DNA of 64,000 bases from Cellvibrio mixtus subsp. mixtus J3-8 (GCF_000766945.1 NZ_KN266207.1:219829-283828); one strand, 5' to 3'; shown: positions 9,546-17,068, numbered from the stretch's first letter. The notes: generated from the letters alone by a model not told the origin. Program-made: numbers and translations.

Positions 9546-9992
9546 TCAATCCCTGCACCAACCTTCACCCAACCGCGTCCGCAGGCAATTCGATTTCTTC
9601 GCAAGCCATTTCATGCCGGTATCCGCCCCGTTGCTTGCCTGAATTATTTCGGTCGCACCATCACGCACAAATGTTATTTGGCTGCCGTTGCTGCTCCCCG
9701 TGTATTGTTTGACGCTATCCAGATCCGCAATAGTAATAATGTAGCTACCATTCGCACCGGTAATCTCAAGATAAGTTCCTTCGGGTCCATTCCACTTGCC
9801 AATCCATGCGTCGGATGCGGCGGATGTTGTCGTTGCCGGAATTGCTGTACTCACACTTGATGCAGCGGCCGAGCTTGCAACGGTTTCGTTCACTGGTGCT
9901 GCGTTGGAAGGTGGCGGAGCCTGTTTATCTTCGCAGGCGGTTAACAATAATATTGATACCAGTAAAATCGGGCTTGCTTTTAAACCAGTCAT
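9546..9992 (-). CDS. Small putative lipoprotein, unknown function
   Basis: I place the start at the ATG at 9992, nine codons inside the longest frame, because GAGGAAAAGG lies just upstream and a lipoprotein signal begins there (L-L-L-T-A-C, cysteine at residue 20). The mature protein has a Pro/Ala/Ser/Thr-rich low-complexity linker (~25-68), then a compact ~80-residue beta-rich domain (W-I-G-K-W-N-G-P-E-G-T-Y-L-E-I) with two cysteines near the C-terminus. The domain resembles small secreted beta-barrel lipoproteins, but I cannot name a family. It is probably an envelope protein. Confidence 0.78.
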   Translation of the reverse strand: MTGLKASPILLVSILLLTACEDKQAPPPSNAAPVNETVASSAAASSVSTAIPATTTSAASDAWIGKWNGPEGTYLEITGANGSYIITIADLDSVKQYTGSSNGSQITFVRDGATEIIQASNGADTGMKWLAKKSNCLRTRLGEGWCRD

Positions 9993-10112
9993 ATCCTTTT
10001 CCTCACGGTTTTTACACATAAATATTTGGAACGCGAATGTTTCGATTGGTTCGTAAACCTGCGTAGAGCGCCGTTGGCTATTTTTTAAAAAATTCTCAAT
10101 CCTCCAGTGCGA

Positions 10113-10343
10113 CTATTGGCGGGATCTACGCCAAATTTTACGGTTTCCAATGCTGAATGATTCGACAAAACCAATATCTTCGAGTTGCTGCAAAGCTTGT
10201 TCAGTAATCGCGATGGACTCTTCTTGCCCGTCGTGACGAATCCACCATTGATGAATTCCTTCCAGCGTATCTGCGCTCTCAGGGCGAGCGCTGAGGTGTG
10301 CTTGAATCGCATGTATTGCGTGTTCGATGAATTTGTTTTTCAT
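10113..10343 (-). CDS. Small hypothetical protein, winged-helix-like
   Basis: 76 residues from the second of two adjacent ATGs (10349 and 10343); an AGGA lies 9 bases before the second and only 3 before the first. The sequence T-L-E-G-I-H-Q-W-W-I then A-L-Q-Q-L-E-D-I-G-F-V-E looks like a small helical or winged-helix fold. I recall similar short proteins near tail-like or injection-system genes, but this cannot be checked here. It is soluble and has no obvious partner; the next minus-strand gene upstream is 370 bases away. Confidence 0.6.
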   Translation of the reverse strand: MKNKFIEHAIHAIQAHLSARPESADTLEGIHQWWIRHDGQEESIAITEQALQQLEDIGFVESFSIGNRKIWRRSRQ

Positions 10344-10429
10344 AGGCATAATTCCTGTTGTTCCAGAACGTATTTTGCACGTGGTCTATTATGCTTTTGG
10401 GGTAATTGGCGATAGATAGTATATTAAAA

Positions 10430-10649
10430 CAATTTACGCAGCGCGTAAGCACCGCACAGCGATCAACGGCGATGTATTTCCACCAGTCGGTAAATTAACG
10501 GCCTCAGGCTGCACTACATCCCGCATGGAAATGACACCATGGAAAGTTTGATTGCACGCGCTGATAAAGCGCTTTATCAAGCGAAAATGAATGGGCGTGA
10601 TCAGGTGTTGTTCAATTCTATAAATCGTGAAGCAGAAAAAGCGACATAA
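10430..10649 (+). pseudogene. Relic of a diguanylate cyclase GGDEF C-terminus
   Basis: The frame ending in TAA at 10647-10649 encodes S-L-I-A-R-A-D-K-A-L-Y-Q-A-K-M-N-G-R-D-Q-V, the standard end of a GGDEF domain. Upstream the frame is interrupted by a stop at 10491. In the next frame, residues such as Q-R-V-S-T-A and L-T-A-S-G recall the preceding GGDEF strands, which suggests a frameshift. No GG(D/E)EF motif, start or ribosome site is present. It is a decayed fragment, consistent with gene loss in this accessory stretch. Confidence 0.7.
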
Positions 10650-10720
10650 CGCCTTGATAAAAGGTTTTGATTACGAATATTTACAGCATAGATCGGATAT
10701 GGGTTGTATTTCTCATCAGA

Positions 10721-11290
10721 TTATTTTTTGATGGATTTTGGAGGTTTTTTAATTCTACTTTTTTGTACTTTTTCTCTATTAAACGCATAACTGAAAGAAA
10801 ATCCATATATAAACATAACCAGGAAAAATAATAACCCGATAAATATTGAGCTAACCAGGGGAAAGGGCTCTTCTTTACTATGTATGTGTAAGTAAGTGGT
10901 GCCAGATAAAATAGCTGCCGTTACGCTGCTGCCTATAGTGTAGATTATCCGTGGAACTTCACACAGAACAGAATCTAAAATAGCTGTGGCTTTAGGGTGC
11001 GTAATGATTTTGGTGGCTGAGTATAAAATTCCGATTACAGTAAATGTGGATATGATAGTTAGAAACATTTCTAACAAGTATGAAGTGCTGGCTTTCGATT
11101 TTAAAAAAGATATCACCAGGTTTTCATCCCTAAATAAATTAGATGAAAATAAGGCAACGAGATAAAAAATTAGCAGTTGTGAAGTGTAAACAAGACTTTC
11201 TATCGCCAAAAATTCATTGAAAGTATGTTTCTTTACCTCCAGGACTTTACCATCCTGTTTCAACGGGCGTGGATGTTTAGCTACTGGCAA
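10721..11290 (-). CDS. Hypothetical four-helix membrane protein
   Basis: 189 residues starting at a TTG with a good AAGGAG upstream. About four hydrophobic segments are visible (around L-L-I-F-Y-L-V-A-L-F, M-F-L-T-I-I-S-T-F-T-V-I-G-I-L, the S-V-T-A-A-I-L region and I-F-I-G-L-L-F-F-L-V-M-F-I), with a basic C-terminus (K-S-R-I-K-K-P-P-K-S-I-K-K). I recognise no family. The gene is AT-rich compared with nrdA/nrdB and lies just downstream of the Fic gene on the same strand (99-base gap), so it may have been co-acquired. Function unknown. Confidence 0.65.
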   Translation of the reverse strand: MPVAKHPRPLKQDGKVLEVKKHTFNEFLAIESLVYTSQLLIFYLVALFSSNLFRDENLVISFLKSKASTSYLLEMFLTIISTFTVIGILYSATKIITHPKATAILDSVLCEVPRIIYTIGSSVTAAILSGTTYLHIHSKEEPFPLVSSIFIGLLFFLVMFIYGFSFSYAFNREKVQKSRIKKPPKSIKK

Positions 11291-11389
11291 AAATTTCTCC
11301 TTATTTAGTTGGACTCTATTTTTCTCTTTATCCCCACTCTGTATGGTGTGTCGCTTTTTAGTTCGTCAACATAACCAGGCATCTATTTT

Positions 11390-11985
11390 TTATTCAATGA
11401 TAGAAGTAATTTTATTGAGTAGGTTGGTTAGTGGTATTTCGTCACCATTAAAACTTGCGATCATCACACTAATCATTTCATCGCGGCCTATTAGTTCAAA
11501 GTCGATAAAATAACTGGCCTGTTCTGCAAGTTGGACACAGAATGCTCGCTGGGTTCTGCCGTTTCCTTCCAAAAAAAAGGGTGAGCCGAATTGATTTCGG
11601 ACATGTAATGTGCAACAGCAGGTATAAATTCTGTGGGAGGGAGGTTTAACAGAAAGTTCTGACTGCTGATTTTTTTTAATTGTTTATCAAGGTAGTTTGG
11701 AACCAAAGACCAGTTACCAAATTTACTGCTGCCTTTTTGAATATCGACTTGGCGGAGTTCGCCTGCCCAATCGTACACATCCTGAAAGATATGCCGGTGA
11801 ATGGCTTGTAAGTGAGAGAGGTTAAAATTTCCTTTAATAGGGTTATCTAACAATTCAAGCAGGCGCAGTGCAGTAACATCTGCTTCAAAAGCATCCAGTT
11901 CACTCTGTGTGCGAAGGTCAGCTTTGTTAATGAGGACCTCAGTGCCTGGATATTTGAAGCGCTTACCGCCGAGATATTTGAGCAT
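11390..11985 (-). pseudogene. Fic-family AMPylase/toxin, frameshifted in the active-site motif
   Basis: Read in two frames, this is a complete Fic domain of ~198 codons. The first part (11985 to ~11572) has Y-P-G-T-E-V-L-I-N-K, D-V-Y-D-W-A-G-E-L-R and S-A-H-P-F. The second (to 11390) has E-G-N-G-R-T-Q-R-A-F. The Fic motif H-P-F-x-E-G-N-G-R is split at a run of eight T on the coding strand (11571-11578). Six T would give the canonical H-P-F-L-E-G-N-G-R-T; with eight, the frame runs off into W-K-E-T-A-E. Fic enzymes transfer AMP to target hydroxyls. The start overlaps the upstream antitoxin-like gene by 23 bases. It may be a broken gene, a phase-variable one, one rescued by slippage, or a sequencing error. 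Confidence 0.85.
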
Positions 11986-12154
11986 GGCGCTTTATGGTTT
12001 CTTGCAGTAAATGTTGTGGGGTATCTTCACCAAGTACACAGGATTTCATACCAGCGACAACAGTTGGGCTTGGCTGGAGTTTTTCTATGCGCAGGGAGCC
12101 CAGCACGCTGTTCACTGTTCTTAGGCGCATTTCTGCTCTAGTGATTTTTTTCAT
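11963..12154 (-). CDS. VbhA-type Fic antitoxin
   Basis: 63 residues from the ATG at 12154 (a TTG start at 12166 is possible; neither has a strong ribosome site). The core S-L-R-I-E-K-L-Q-P-S-P-T-V-V-A-G-M matches the layout of VbhA-like antitoxins, whose S-x-x-x-E-(G/N) helix inserts a glutamate into the Fic ATP site. Here the motif reads S-L-R-I-E-K, with lysine in place of the usual small residue. The stop overlaps the fic start, as expected for a class I Fic toxin-antitoxin operon with the antitoxin first. The partner toxin is frameshifted, so the antitoxin may have outlived it. Confidence 0.75.
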   Translation of the reverse strand: MKKITRAEMRLRTVNSVLGSLRIEKLQPSPTVVAGMKSCVLGEDTPQHLLQETIKRHAQISRR

Positions 12155-12269
12155 ACAGAAAACCAATAGTTGGGCAATTTGTAGAGTTTAATCTCCATTG
12201 CTCAAGCTTGCAAAGCATTGATTGACAGCCACATACCCATCTTTTACTCTGCCTGCGCAGCGTAAATCC

Positions 12270-12465
12270 GCTGCCGGGATTGCAACCCCCGACAATTCAA
12301 GACCGGCGCAAAAACGTGAGTTTTTGTGTCCTCGTACAGCTTTGCCTGTTGTTATGGCGGCTGGGCGAGGCCACCTTCGGGTGGGCCGGTGTTGGTCTTG
12401 AGCCGGTGGTTGCAACCTTGTCCAGTCCGCCCCCATGAATTGCAATCTCATGGGGCGGGTTTTGC
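12270..12465 (+). ncRNA. Structured RNA leader candidate with tetraloop hairpins and a terminator-like stem
   Basis: Several strong helices sit in ~200 bases: CAAAAAC-GTGA-GTTTTTG (12309-12326, GNRA loop), GGCCACC-TTCG-GGTGGGCC (12369-12387, UUCG loop, one bulge), a long-range pairing TCAAGACC (12297-12304) with GGTCTTGA (12394-12401), and repeated TTGCAACC boxes at 12280 and 12409. A final GC-rich stem (12427-12459) is followed by TTTT. It ends 23 bases before the ATG at 12488. The arrangement recalls phage C4-type antisense RNAs and elements ahead of small Pseudomonas genes, from memory only. Open frames across it on both strands look spurious. Confidence 0.5.
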
Positions 12466-12487
12466 AATCAAGACTTTGGAATTTATT

Positions 12488-12805
12488 ATGGATAATATCG
12501 ATCCCCTTGCGTTTGACCCTGAGCGTTCCCGCATTATTCAGTTAAACCCTTCCCAATATTCTTTCTACCAAAAAACCTACATTAAAATTCTTGATCCAGA
12601 TGGAAAGTGTTTGGAATCTATTGGTCATTCTTCACAGAAAAGCATGAGCGAAGAAAATTTCTGCCGTTTGCGCGAGCAAATTTCTTTGTTGTTTGCTTTG
12701 TTTTGCAATATCGATGAATCAATAGAATTACCACCCATGGCTATCGCAGGATTGGCGGAGGTGATGCTTCAAATGAGGAAGGTGTGTGACGGTTTGGTGG
12801 AGTGA
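12488..12805 (+). CDS. Small hypothetical protein downstream of the structured RNA
   Basis: 105 residues from the ATG at 12488 (M-D-N-I-D-P-L-A-F-D-P-E-R-S); a longer frame starting at 12326 only reads through the RNA element. Soluble and helical, with no signal peptide. The C-terminal half (L-R-E-Q-I-S-L-L-F-A-L-F, then A-I-A-G-L-A-E-V-M-L-Q-M) is an amphipathic helix pair. It weakly recalls short Pseudomonas proteins (DUF3077 type) that also follow structured leaders, but I cannot confirm a family. The preceding hairpin suggests control by termination or antisense RNA. Confidence 0.65.
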   Translation: MDNIDPLAFDPERSRIIQLNPSQYSFYQKTYIKILDPDGKCLESIGHSSQKSMSEENFCRLREQISLLFALFCNIDESIELPPMAIAGLAEVMLQMRKVCDGLVE

Positions 12806-12806
12806 A

Positions 12807-12940
12807 GTAGGTTGGGCAGCAATGCCCAACATGCGCATGCTTCCAATTAAAACCAAAATTAAAAATGTGATTCCATATTTTTAATTGGCGTTGTGTCTAT
12901 TTTGTTGTTTGTGGTGTTGGGCATTACTGCCCAACCTACG
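12807..12940. repeat. REP palindrome pair 1 (GTAG-type), inverted
   Basis: The left unit (12807-12833) begins GTAG and contains GTTGGGCA-GCAA-TGCCCAAC. The right unit (12914-12940) is the inverse and ends CCAACCTACG. They are ~80 bases apart. The right unit overlaps the 3' end of the RAYT gene and supplies its TAG stop. Confidence 0.9.
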
Positions 12941-13397
12941 CGAACTTGTGAATGCTTGAATACGGCCAGTCTTTCGCGTTGCTCACGTAGCCGTGTTTTA
13001 CCGGGTTATGGTGAATGTATTCAATGTGGTTGTAAAAATCCCGTTCATCGCGAATGGTGTGCTCCCAGAAGCGGCGTTGCCAGATACCACGTTCACGTTT
13101 GTACATACGTGTCATCTTGATGTTTTCGGTTTTTGGCAATGACATGGAAAAATGACGTTTTATTAACATCCAGCGCATTGAATAGTTGTCGTCGCCTTGC
13201 GGCAATGTCCATAACGCATGAATGTGATCAGGTAGCACCACCATTGCATCAATCGTAAAAGGGTGGTTCGCCTTTACCGCTTTCACCGCTGCTCTTAACG
13301 CATCAATATTCGTCACCAACAAATCGCTTTTGCGATCCGCCAGCGCCACCGTGAAAAAGTAGCACCCGCCCTCAATTCGCACCCGTCTATATTTCAT
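12936..13397 (-). CDS. REP-associated tyrosine transposase (RAYT)
   Basis: 153 residues from the ATG at 13397 (AGGGAA upstream; a TTG two codons earlier is possible). The Y1-transposase HUH motif is present as V-V-L-P-D-H-I-H-A-L-W. The RAYT tail W-Q-R-R-F-W-E-H-T-I-R and the tyrosine region Y-I-H-H-N-P-V-K-H-G-Y are clear. RAYTs are domesticated IS200/IS605-like single-strand endonucleases that cut at REP sequences and spread them. Three inverted REP pairs with 5' GTAG flank it or lie within 0.6 kb, which fits this role. It appears intact. Confidence 0.95.
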   Translation of the reverse strand: MKYRRVRIEGGCYFFTVALADRKSDLLVTNIDALRAAVKAVKANHPFTIDAMVVLPDHIHALWTLPQGDDNYSMRWMLIKRHFSMSLPKTENIKMTRMYKRERGIWQRRFWEHTIRDERDFYNHIEYIHHNPVKHGYVSNAKDWPYSSIHKFA

Positions 13398-13411
13398 AAT
13401 CAATTCCCTTT

Positions 13412-13554
13412 GTAGGTTGGGCAGTCATGCCCAACATGTCCATGCATCCGATTAATCCGAAAGTTAAAAAAGTAAATCTGGGTTTTTAAATTAAATCTTG
13501 TCTTTTTTTGATGTTTATCGAAATTAAGTGTTGGGCATTGCTGCCCAACCTACG
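13412..13554. repeat. REP palindrome pair 2 (GTAG-type), inverted
   Basis: Units at 13412-13438 (GTAG start, stem GTTGGGCA / TGCCCAAC) and 13528-13554 (inverse). Spacing and inner sequence (CATGTCCATG and CCGATTAATCCG near the left unit) match pair 3, so whole pairs have been copied, not single units. Confidence 0.9.
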
Positions 13555-13557
13555 TAT

Positions 13558-13785
13558 TCAACCCAAAACGAATAATTTGAAATAGATTCCCGCAATCAAC
13601 AAAAACAGAAGCGATGCCGTTGCTTGCCCAATGGCTCTCGCATCACCTTTTTTCATGCCTCGTTCTGCAAGCCGTTTGGCAGTGACACGGTAGCCAACAA
13701 ACATTGAAATAATTGCCGCAAGCGTTAGGGTAATTATGGTTGCAAGCAAGTCATTTTGTAGTTGCGATAAAAATTCCTGATTCAT
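13558..13785 (-). CDS. Small hypothetical membrane protein
   Basis: 75 residues. Two hydrophobic helices (I-I-T-L-T-L-A-A-I-I-S-M-F-V and A-S-L-L-F-L-L-I-A-G-I-Y-F) are joined by a basic segment (R-V-T-A-K-R-L-A-E-R-G-M-K-K). A GGGG lies upstream of the ATG. It sits exactly between REP pairs 2 and 3, which seem to have inserted on either side of it. Family not recognised. Confidence 0.6.
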   Translation of the reverse strand: MNQEFLSQLQNDLLATIITLTLAAIISMFVGYRVTAKRLAERGMKKGDARAIGQATASLLFLLIAGIYFKLFVLG

Positions 13786-13794
13786 AATTTACCC

Positions 13795-13937
13795 CGTAGG
13801 TTGGGCAGTCATGCCCAACATGTCCATGTGTCCGATTAATCCGAAAGGTAAAAAAGTAAGCCCGTGTTTTAAAATTGAATTGTGCCAGTTTTGATTTTTA
13901 TCGACATAACGTGTTGGGCATCGCTGCCCAACCTACG
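13795..13937. repeat. REP palindrome pair 3 (GTAG-type), inverted
   Basis: Units at 13795-13822 and 13911-13937, with the same stem as pairs 1 and 2 and inner sequence close to pair 2. This completes six REP units in 1.1 kb around the RAYT gene. Confidence 0.9.
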
Positions 13938-14025
13938 CGCTGTAATTCCCTTTTCAATAATTACGTCCATTTTAAATTTATCCCCCTAAATGTTGTAATG
14001 AATTGAGTTTTAATTTAACTGCGTT

Positions 14026-14169
14026 TGGTGGTGAGGAACGAACCGCAACATAACCATACACCCACAATCACCAAAATGCATGTGCCGTTAATTGGTTTTT
14101 CGCATTAACAAAACAATGTGCTGTTTGTGATTACGAATGTTGCGGTTCGCAAGCTCACCAGCAACCTAT
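14026..14169. repeat. Second REP-like palindrome family, inverted pair
   Basis: The left unit (14026-14051) reads GGTGGTGAGG then CGAACCGCAAC. The right unit (14137-14169) reads GTTGCGGTTCG then CTCACCAGCAACC. The same family recurs at 17069-17141 between nrdA and nrdB. It differs from the TTGGGCA REP family but shares the GTAGGTT end in its best copies. Confidence 0.8.
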
Positions 14170-14216
14170 ATCATTCCAACCTACGTGCTACAGCAAGCCC
14201 AACCTATGCGCAAGGT

Positions 14217-15056
14217 TTATAAAATAATTTTGCTTTGCTCTAAATCAAAATGTCTTTTGTCTAATGATAGGGAGAATATTTTTGGTTGAAGATTTAATGA
14301 TTTTATTTCGTTTATTATTCTTTCTTTGTATTCATTTTTAATTCTACAGCCAAAGTAAATTCTTTTGATTGAGTCGTTTTCTATATCATAAATCCCGGGG
14401 CCGCCGTTGCTTGCCAATGTTTCTGATATTTCGTTTAATTTCTCAGGGTATTTTTTTAATAGATCCATATAAAATTTTTTTTCTGTTTCTTTGATTTGTC
14501 TTCTTATACATCTCCATTCTTTTTCATATTCCCATTCTTTTGATTTGTTGAAAAATATATTTTTAATGTCTTGATCAGAAATTTCTTTGTGAGTTGAAAA
14601 TGCTAATGTCGGCCTGTCAAAACTGTAATGAACTGGCTTGGCGTCGAAAAGTAATGTCTCATTTTTGTCAAAGCCGAGGCAGACGCCCGTATGGTTAGAC
14701 CCATAATGAGCCCACATTAATAAGTTTTTGGGATCCTCCGTTGTACAAAGAATGCCTATGGTTTTTAGCCAGTCGTCAGTTGCAAGAATATTTTGCTCTC
14801 TGTGCCATATGTTTTGAATGTTATTTGTAAGCTTTCTTTTAATTGATGTGTTTTTCTGAATGTATTTTTGAGTCTTGCTATCAAAAAACTCAATTATTTC
14901 TTTTTGGGAGGGCTTTTCTATCGGGACTGCGAGCTCAAATGGATCGTTGAAACTCAATGGTGATGAAAAGAAAATATACCCTTTAAGACAGGTAATCACT
15001 CTTTCCAAATGTTTTTCATTATTTAAGGGAAAGTATTTGTATAGAAAATAGCTCAT
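14217..15056 (-). CDS. DUF2971 family protein
   Basis: 279 residues. DUF2971 hallmarks are present: an N-terminal Y-K-Y-F-P, I-F-F-S-S-P-L-S-F-N-D-P-F-E, then L-L-M-W-A-H-Y-G-S-N-H-T-G-V-C-L-G-F-D, and W-E-Y-E-K-E-W-R-C. The family has no settled reaction and is often found in mobile or defence-linked regions. The gene is AT-rich compared with the nrd genes. It lies 50 bases downstream of a Cas2-like gene on the same strand, so the two are probably one transcript. No membrane segment or signal peptide. Confidence 0.85.
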   Translation of the reverse strand: MSYFLYKYFPLNNEKHLERVITCLKGYIFFSSPLSFNDPFELAVPIEKPSQKEIIEFFDSKTQKYIQKNTSIKRKLTNNIQNIWHREQNILATDDWLKTIGILCTTEDPKNLLMWAHYGSNHTGVCLGFDKNETLLFDAKPVHYSFDRPTLAFSTHKEISDQDIKNIFFNKSKEWEYEKEWRCIRRQIKETEKKFYMDLLKKYPEKLNEISETLASNGGPGIYDIENDSIKRIYFGCRIKNEYKERIINEIKSLNLQPKIFSLSLDKRHFDLEQSKIIL

Positions 15057-15106
15057 TATTTTTTATTTTTAAAGTGGGCCTGCGATTACACAGGCCCATA
15101 TTTTCG

Positions 15107-15400
15107 TCAAACTACTGATCGAGAATTCCATTTGTCTTGGAGAAACTTGACTACCTCAGGGGACAAGTTGAACCAATAAGCATCATTAGTTGTCGAGTTA
15201 ACAACTAAGAGGTTGTCATTTGAATCCATTACTTCCCAAATTTTCTCAGCAACATGTTTTTGAGAGTAATTTGTATCAAGATACCAGTGTGATTTTTGTA
15301 ATTTTGCCCAATTTCCCAAGCTTTTAATTCGTTCAATTACTTTTTCGTAATTTTGGCCTGGGTTATTCAGATCATAAGAGATAAAAAGATTGTATTGCAT
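15107..15400 (-). CDS. Cas2-like / SinR family protein, orphan
   Basis: 97 residues. The ferredoxin-like start L-F-I-S-Y-D-L-N-N-P-G-Q-N-Y, then S-L-G-N-W-A-K-L-Q-K-S-H-W-Y-L-D-T and D-S-N-D-N-L-L-V-V, matches stand-alone Cas2/SinR-like proteins. Cas2 and VapD relatives can be nucleases or structural dimers; no activity can be assigned. No CRISPR array or cas1 is in the window. It precedes the DUF2971 gene by 50 bases and likely shares its transcript. A candidate sRNA gene runs the opposite way from ~100 bases upstream. Confidence 0.75.
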   Translation of the reverse strand: MQYNLFISYDLNNPGQNYEKVIERIKSLGNWAKLQKSHWYLDTNYSQKHVAEKIWEVMDSNDNLLVVNSTTNDAYWFNLSPEVVKFLQDKWNSRSVV

Positions 15401-15467
15401 AAAAAATGTATCCTAAATGTAATGTGCGAATCAGCTCAACAGTTAAAGTGTCTTTACACTTCTCTTG

Positions 15468-15497
15468 TTGACACATTGCTAAAGGAATCTTCATAAT
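15468..15497 (+). promoter_or_regulatory. Strong sigma-70 promoter for a small RNA
   Basis: A perfect -35 TTGACA (15468-15473), an 18-base spacer and a -10 CATAAT (15492-15497). No plus-strand gene follows before the terminator at ~15624, so the transcript would be ~120 bases and noncoding. Confidence 0.6.
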
Positions 15498-15503
15498 CTT
15501 TTT

Positions 15504-15624
15504 GCTTCGACCAAAAAGCACTGTGATCAATGAATTTTCGATTGCAACCTGTAGTCTGATTCAGTTTTGCTACAGTCAAGACCCCTGGAAATCGTTTGCG
15601 CGATTACAGGGGTTTCTTGTTTTT
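15504..15624 (+). ncRNA. Candidate ~120-nt small RNA
   Basis: Bounded by the promoter at 15468-15497 and an intrinsic terminator at 15580-15624. Inside are a hairpin CTGTAG / CTACAG (15549-15575) and a single-stranded A/U-rich 5' region. There is no open frame with a ribosome site. It lies between the Cas2-like gene and nrdB, antisense to neither coding region. I do not recognise a known family. Confidence 0.5.
15580..15624 (+). terminator. Intrinsic terminator of the small RNA
   Basis: The stem ACCCCTG / CAGGGGT is extended by AATCG / CGATT inside, and is followed by TTCTTGTTTTT. The T-run is on the plus strand only, so it does not serve nrdB. Confidence 0.8.
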
Positions 15625-15700
15625 AGCGAAATATAAATTCCGCAATAAATCTTCAAATTAGTTTTTTAGCATCCTTGCTGATAATAATTAATTTTTCAAA

Positions 15701-17008
15701 TCAATCCCAAGAAAGCGCCCCACCAGTCTGATACTCAATCACTCTCGTCTCAAAGAAATTCTTCTCTTTCCTTAAATCCATAATCTCACTCATCCACGGA
15801 AACGGATTCTGCGCACCAGGGAATTGCTCTTTCAAACCAAGTTGCGCGCAGCGGCGGTTGGCGATGAAGTGGAGGTATTCTTCCATCATGGCGGCGTTCA
15901 TGCCGAGTACGCCGCGGGGCATGGAGTCGCGGGCGTATTGGATTTCCAGCTCGGTGCCTTCCAGAATCATTTGCAGAACTTCTTGTTGGAATTCGGCGGT
16001 CCACAAGTGCGGGTTTTCCAGTTTGATTTGGTTGATTACATCAATACCAAAATTCAAATGCATGGATTCATCGCGCAGGATGTATTGGAATTGTTCGGCA
16101 ACGCCGGTCATTTTGTTACGGCGGCCCATGCTGAGGATTTGGCTGAATCCGCAGTAGAAGAAAATACCTTCAGTCACTACATAGAATGCGACGAGGTTGC
16201 GCAGCAATTCCTGATCGGTTTCCGGTGTGCCGGTTTGGAAGGTTGGATCGCCCAATGTTTGGGTGTGTTTCAAACTCCAGGCGGCTTTGTTCGCAACGCT
16301 GGGTAATTCGCGGTACATGTTGAAGATTTCGCCTTCATCCATGCCCAGCGATTCAATGCAGTATTGGTATGCGTGGGTGTGGATCGCTTCTTCGAATGAT
16401 TGACGCAAAATGTATTGGCGACATTCGGGGTTGGTGATCAAGCGGTAAATTGCGAGTACAAGGTTGTTTGCTACCAATGAGTCAGCCGTAGAGAAGTAAC
16501 CGAGGCTGCGCATGACGATGCGGCGTTCGTCATCGGTGAGGCCGTCTTTGCTTTTCCACAAGGCGATGTCGGCAGTCATGTTGACTTCCTGTGGCATCCA
16601 GTGGTTTGCACAACCATCCAGGTATTTTTGCCATGCCCAGTCATATTTGAAGGGAACGAGTTGGTTCAGGTCAGCGCGGCAGTTGATCATGCGCTTTTCA
16701 TCAACCTGGATACGGGCTGCGCCCATTTCCAATTCTTCCAGACCGGGGGCAGGGTCCAATGCCGCGAGGCTTGCGCGCGCTTTGGCGAGTTCAGGGCTGA
16801 TGCCAGTTTCTTTTGCGGCTTCAGCAAAGGCGCTGTTGGCTGCAACATTGGTTTTGGGTGCAGTGGCTTGCGCCTGTGCGACTTGTGCTTGTACTGGCTG
16901 CGCTTGCGATGCAGGTGCAGCAGGTTTATTTAAATTGGCCGCAATCGCTTCTTGGCGTGCGGTTTCTTTTGCAGCTTCTTCGCTGTCGAAATCATCCCAA
17001 CTTAACAT
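15701..17008 (-). CDS. nrdB: Ribonucleoside-diphosphate reductase class Ia, beta subunit
   Basis: 435 residues. Holds the diferric-tyrosyl radical for NDP reduction by NrdA. The start M-L-S-W-D-D-F is followed by an Ala/Gln/Pro-rich linker (~20-75), then the four-helix ferritin-like fold. Iron ligands are visible as [18 protein letters not shown] and D-E-S-M-H-L-N-F. The C-terminus ([10 protein letters not shown]) is the tail that docks on the alpha subunit; it repeats the L-S-W-D of the N-terminus. The gene is 148 bases downstream of nrdA, with a palindromic repeat in the gap. Confidence 0.97.
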   Translation of the reverse strand: MLSWDDFDSEEAAKETARQEAIAANLNKPAAPASQAQPVQAQVAQAQATAPKTNVAANSAFAEAAKETGISPELAKARASLAALDPAPGLEELEMGAARIQVDEKRMINCRADLNQLVPFKYDWAWQKYLDGCANHWMPQEVNMTADIALWKSKDGLTDDERRIVMRSLGYFSTADSLVANNLVLAIYRLITNPECRQYILRQSFEEAIHTHAYQYCIESLGMDEGEIFNMYRELPSVANKAAWSLKHTQTLGDPTFQTGTPETDQELLRNLVAFYVVTEGIFFYCGFSQILSMGRRNKMTGVAEQFQYILRDESMHLNFGIDVINQIKLENPHLWTAEFQQEVLQMILEGTELEIQYARDSMPRGVLGMNAAMMEEYLHFIANRRCAQLGLKEQFPGAQNPFPWMSEIMDLRKEKNFFETRVIEYQTGGALSWD

Positions 17009-17068
17009 GGTGATCCTCGTTAATTCTGTGTGCGTGTATCGCGTATTTTGCTCGTATTTTGCATCTTT

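Noticed and set aside
12188-12487. Open frames on both strands across the structured RNA
   Set aside because: Strong base pairing explains the sequence, and the frames have no ribosome sites or recognisable domains.
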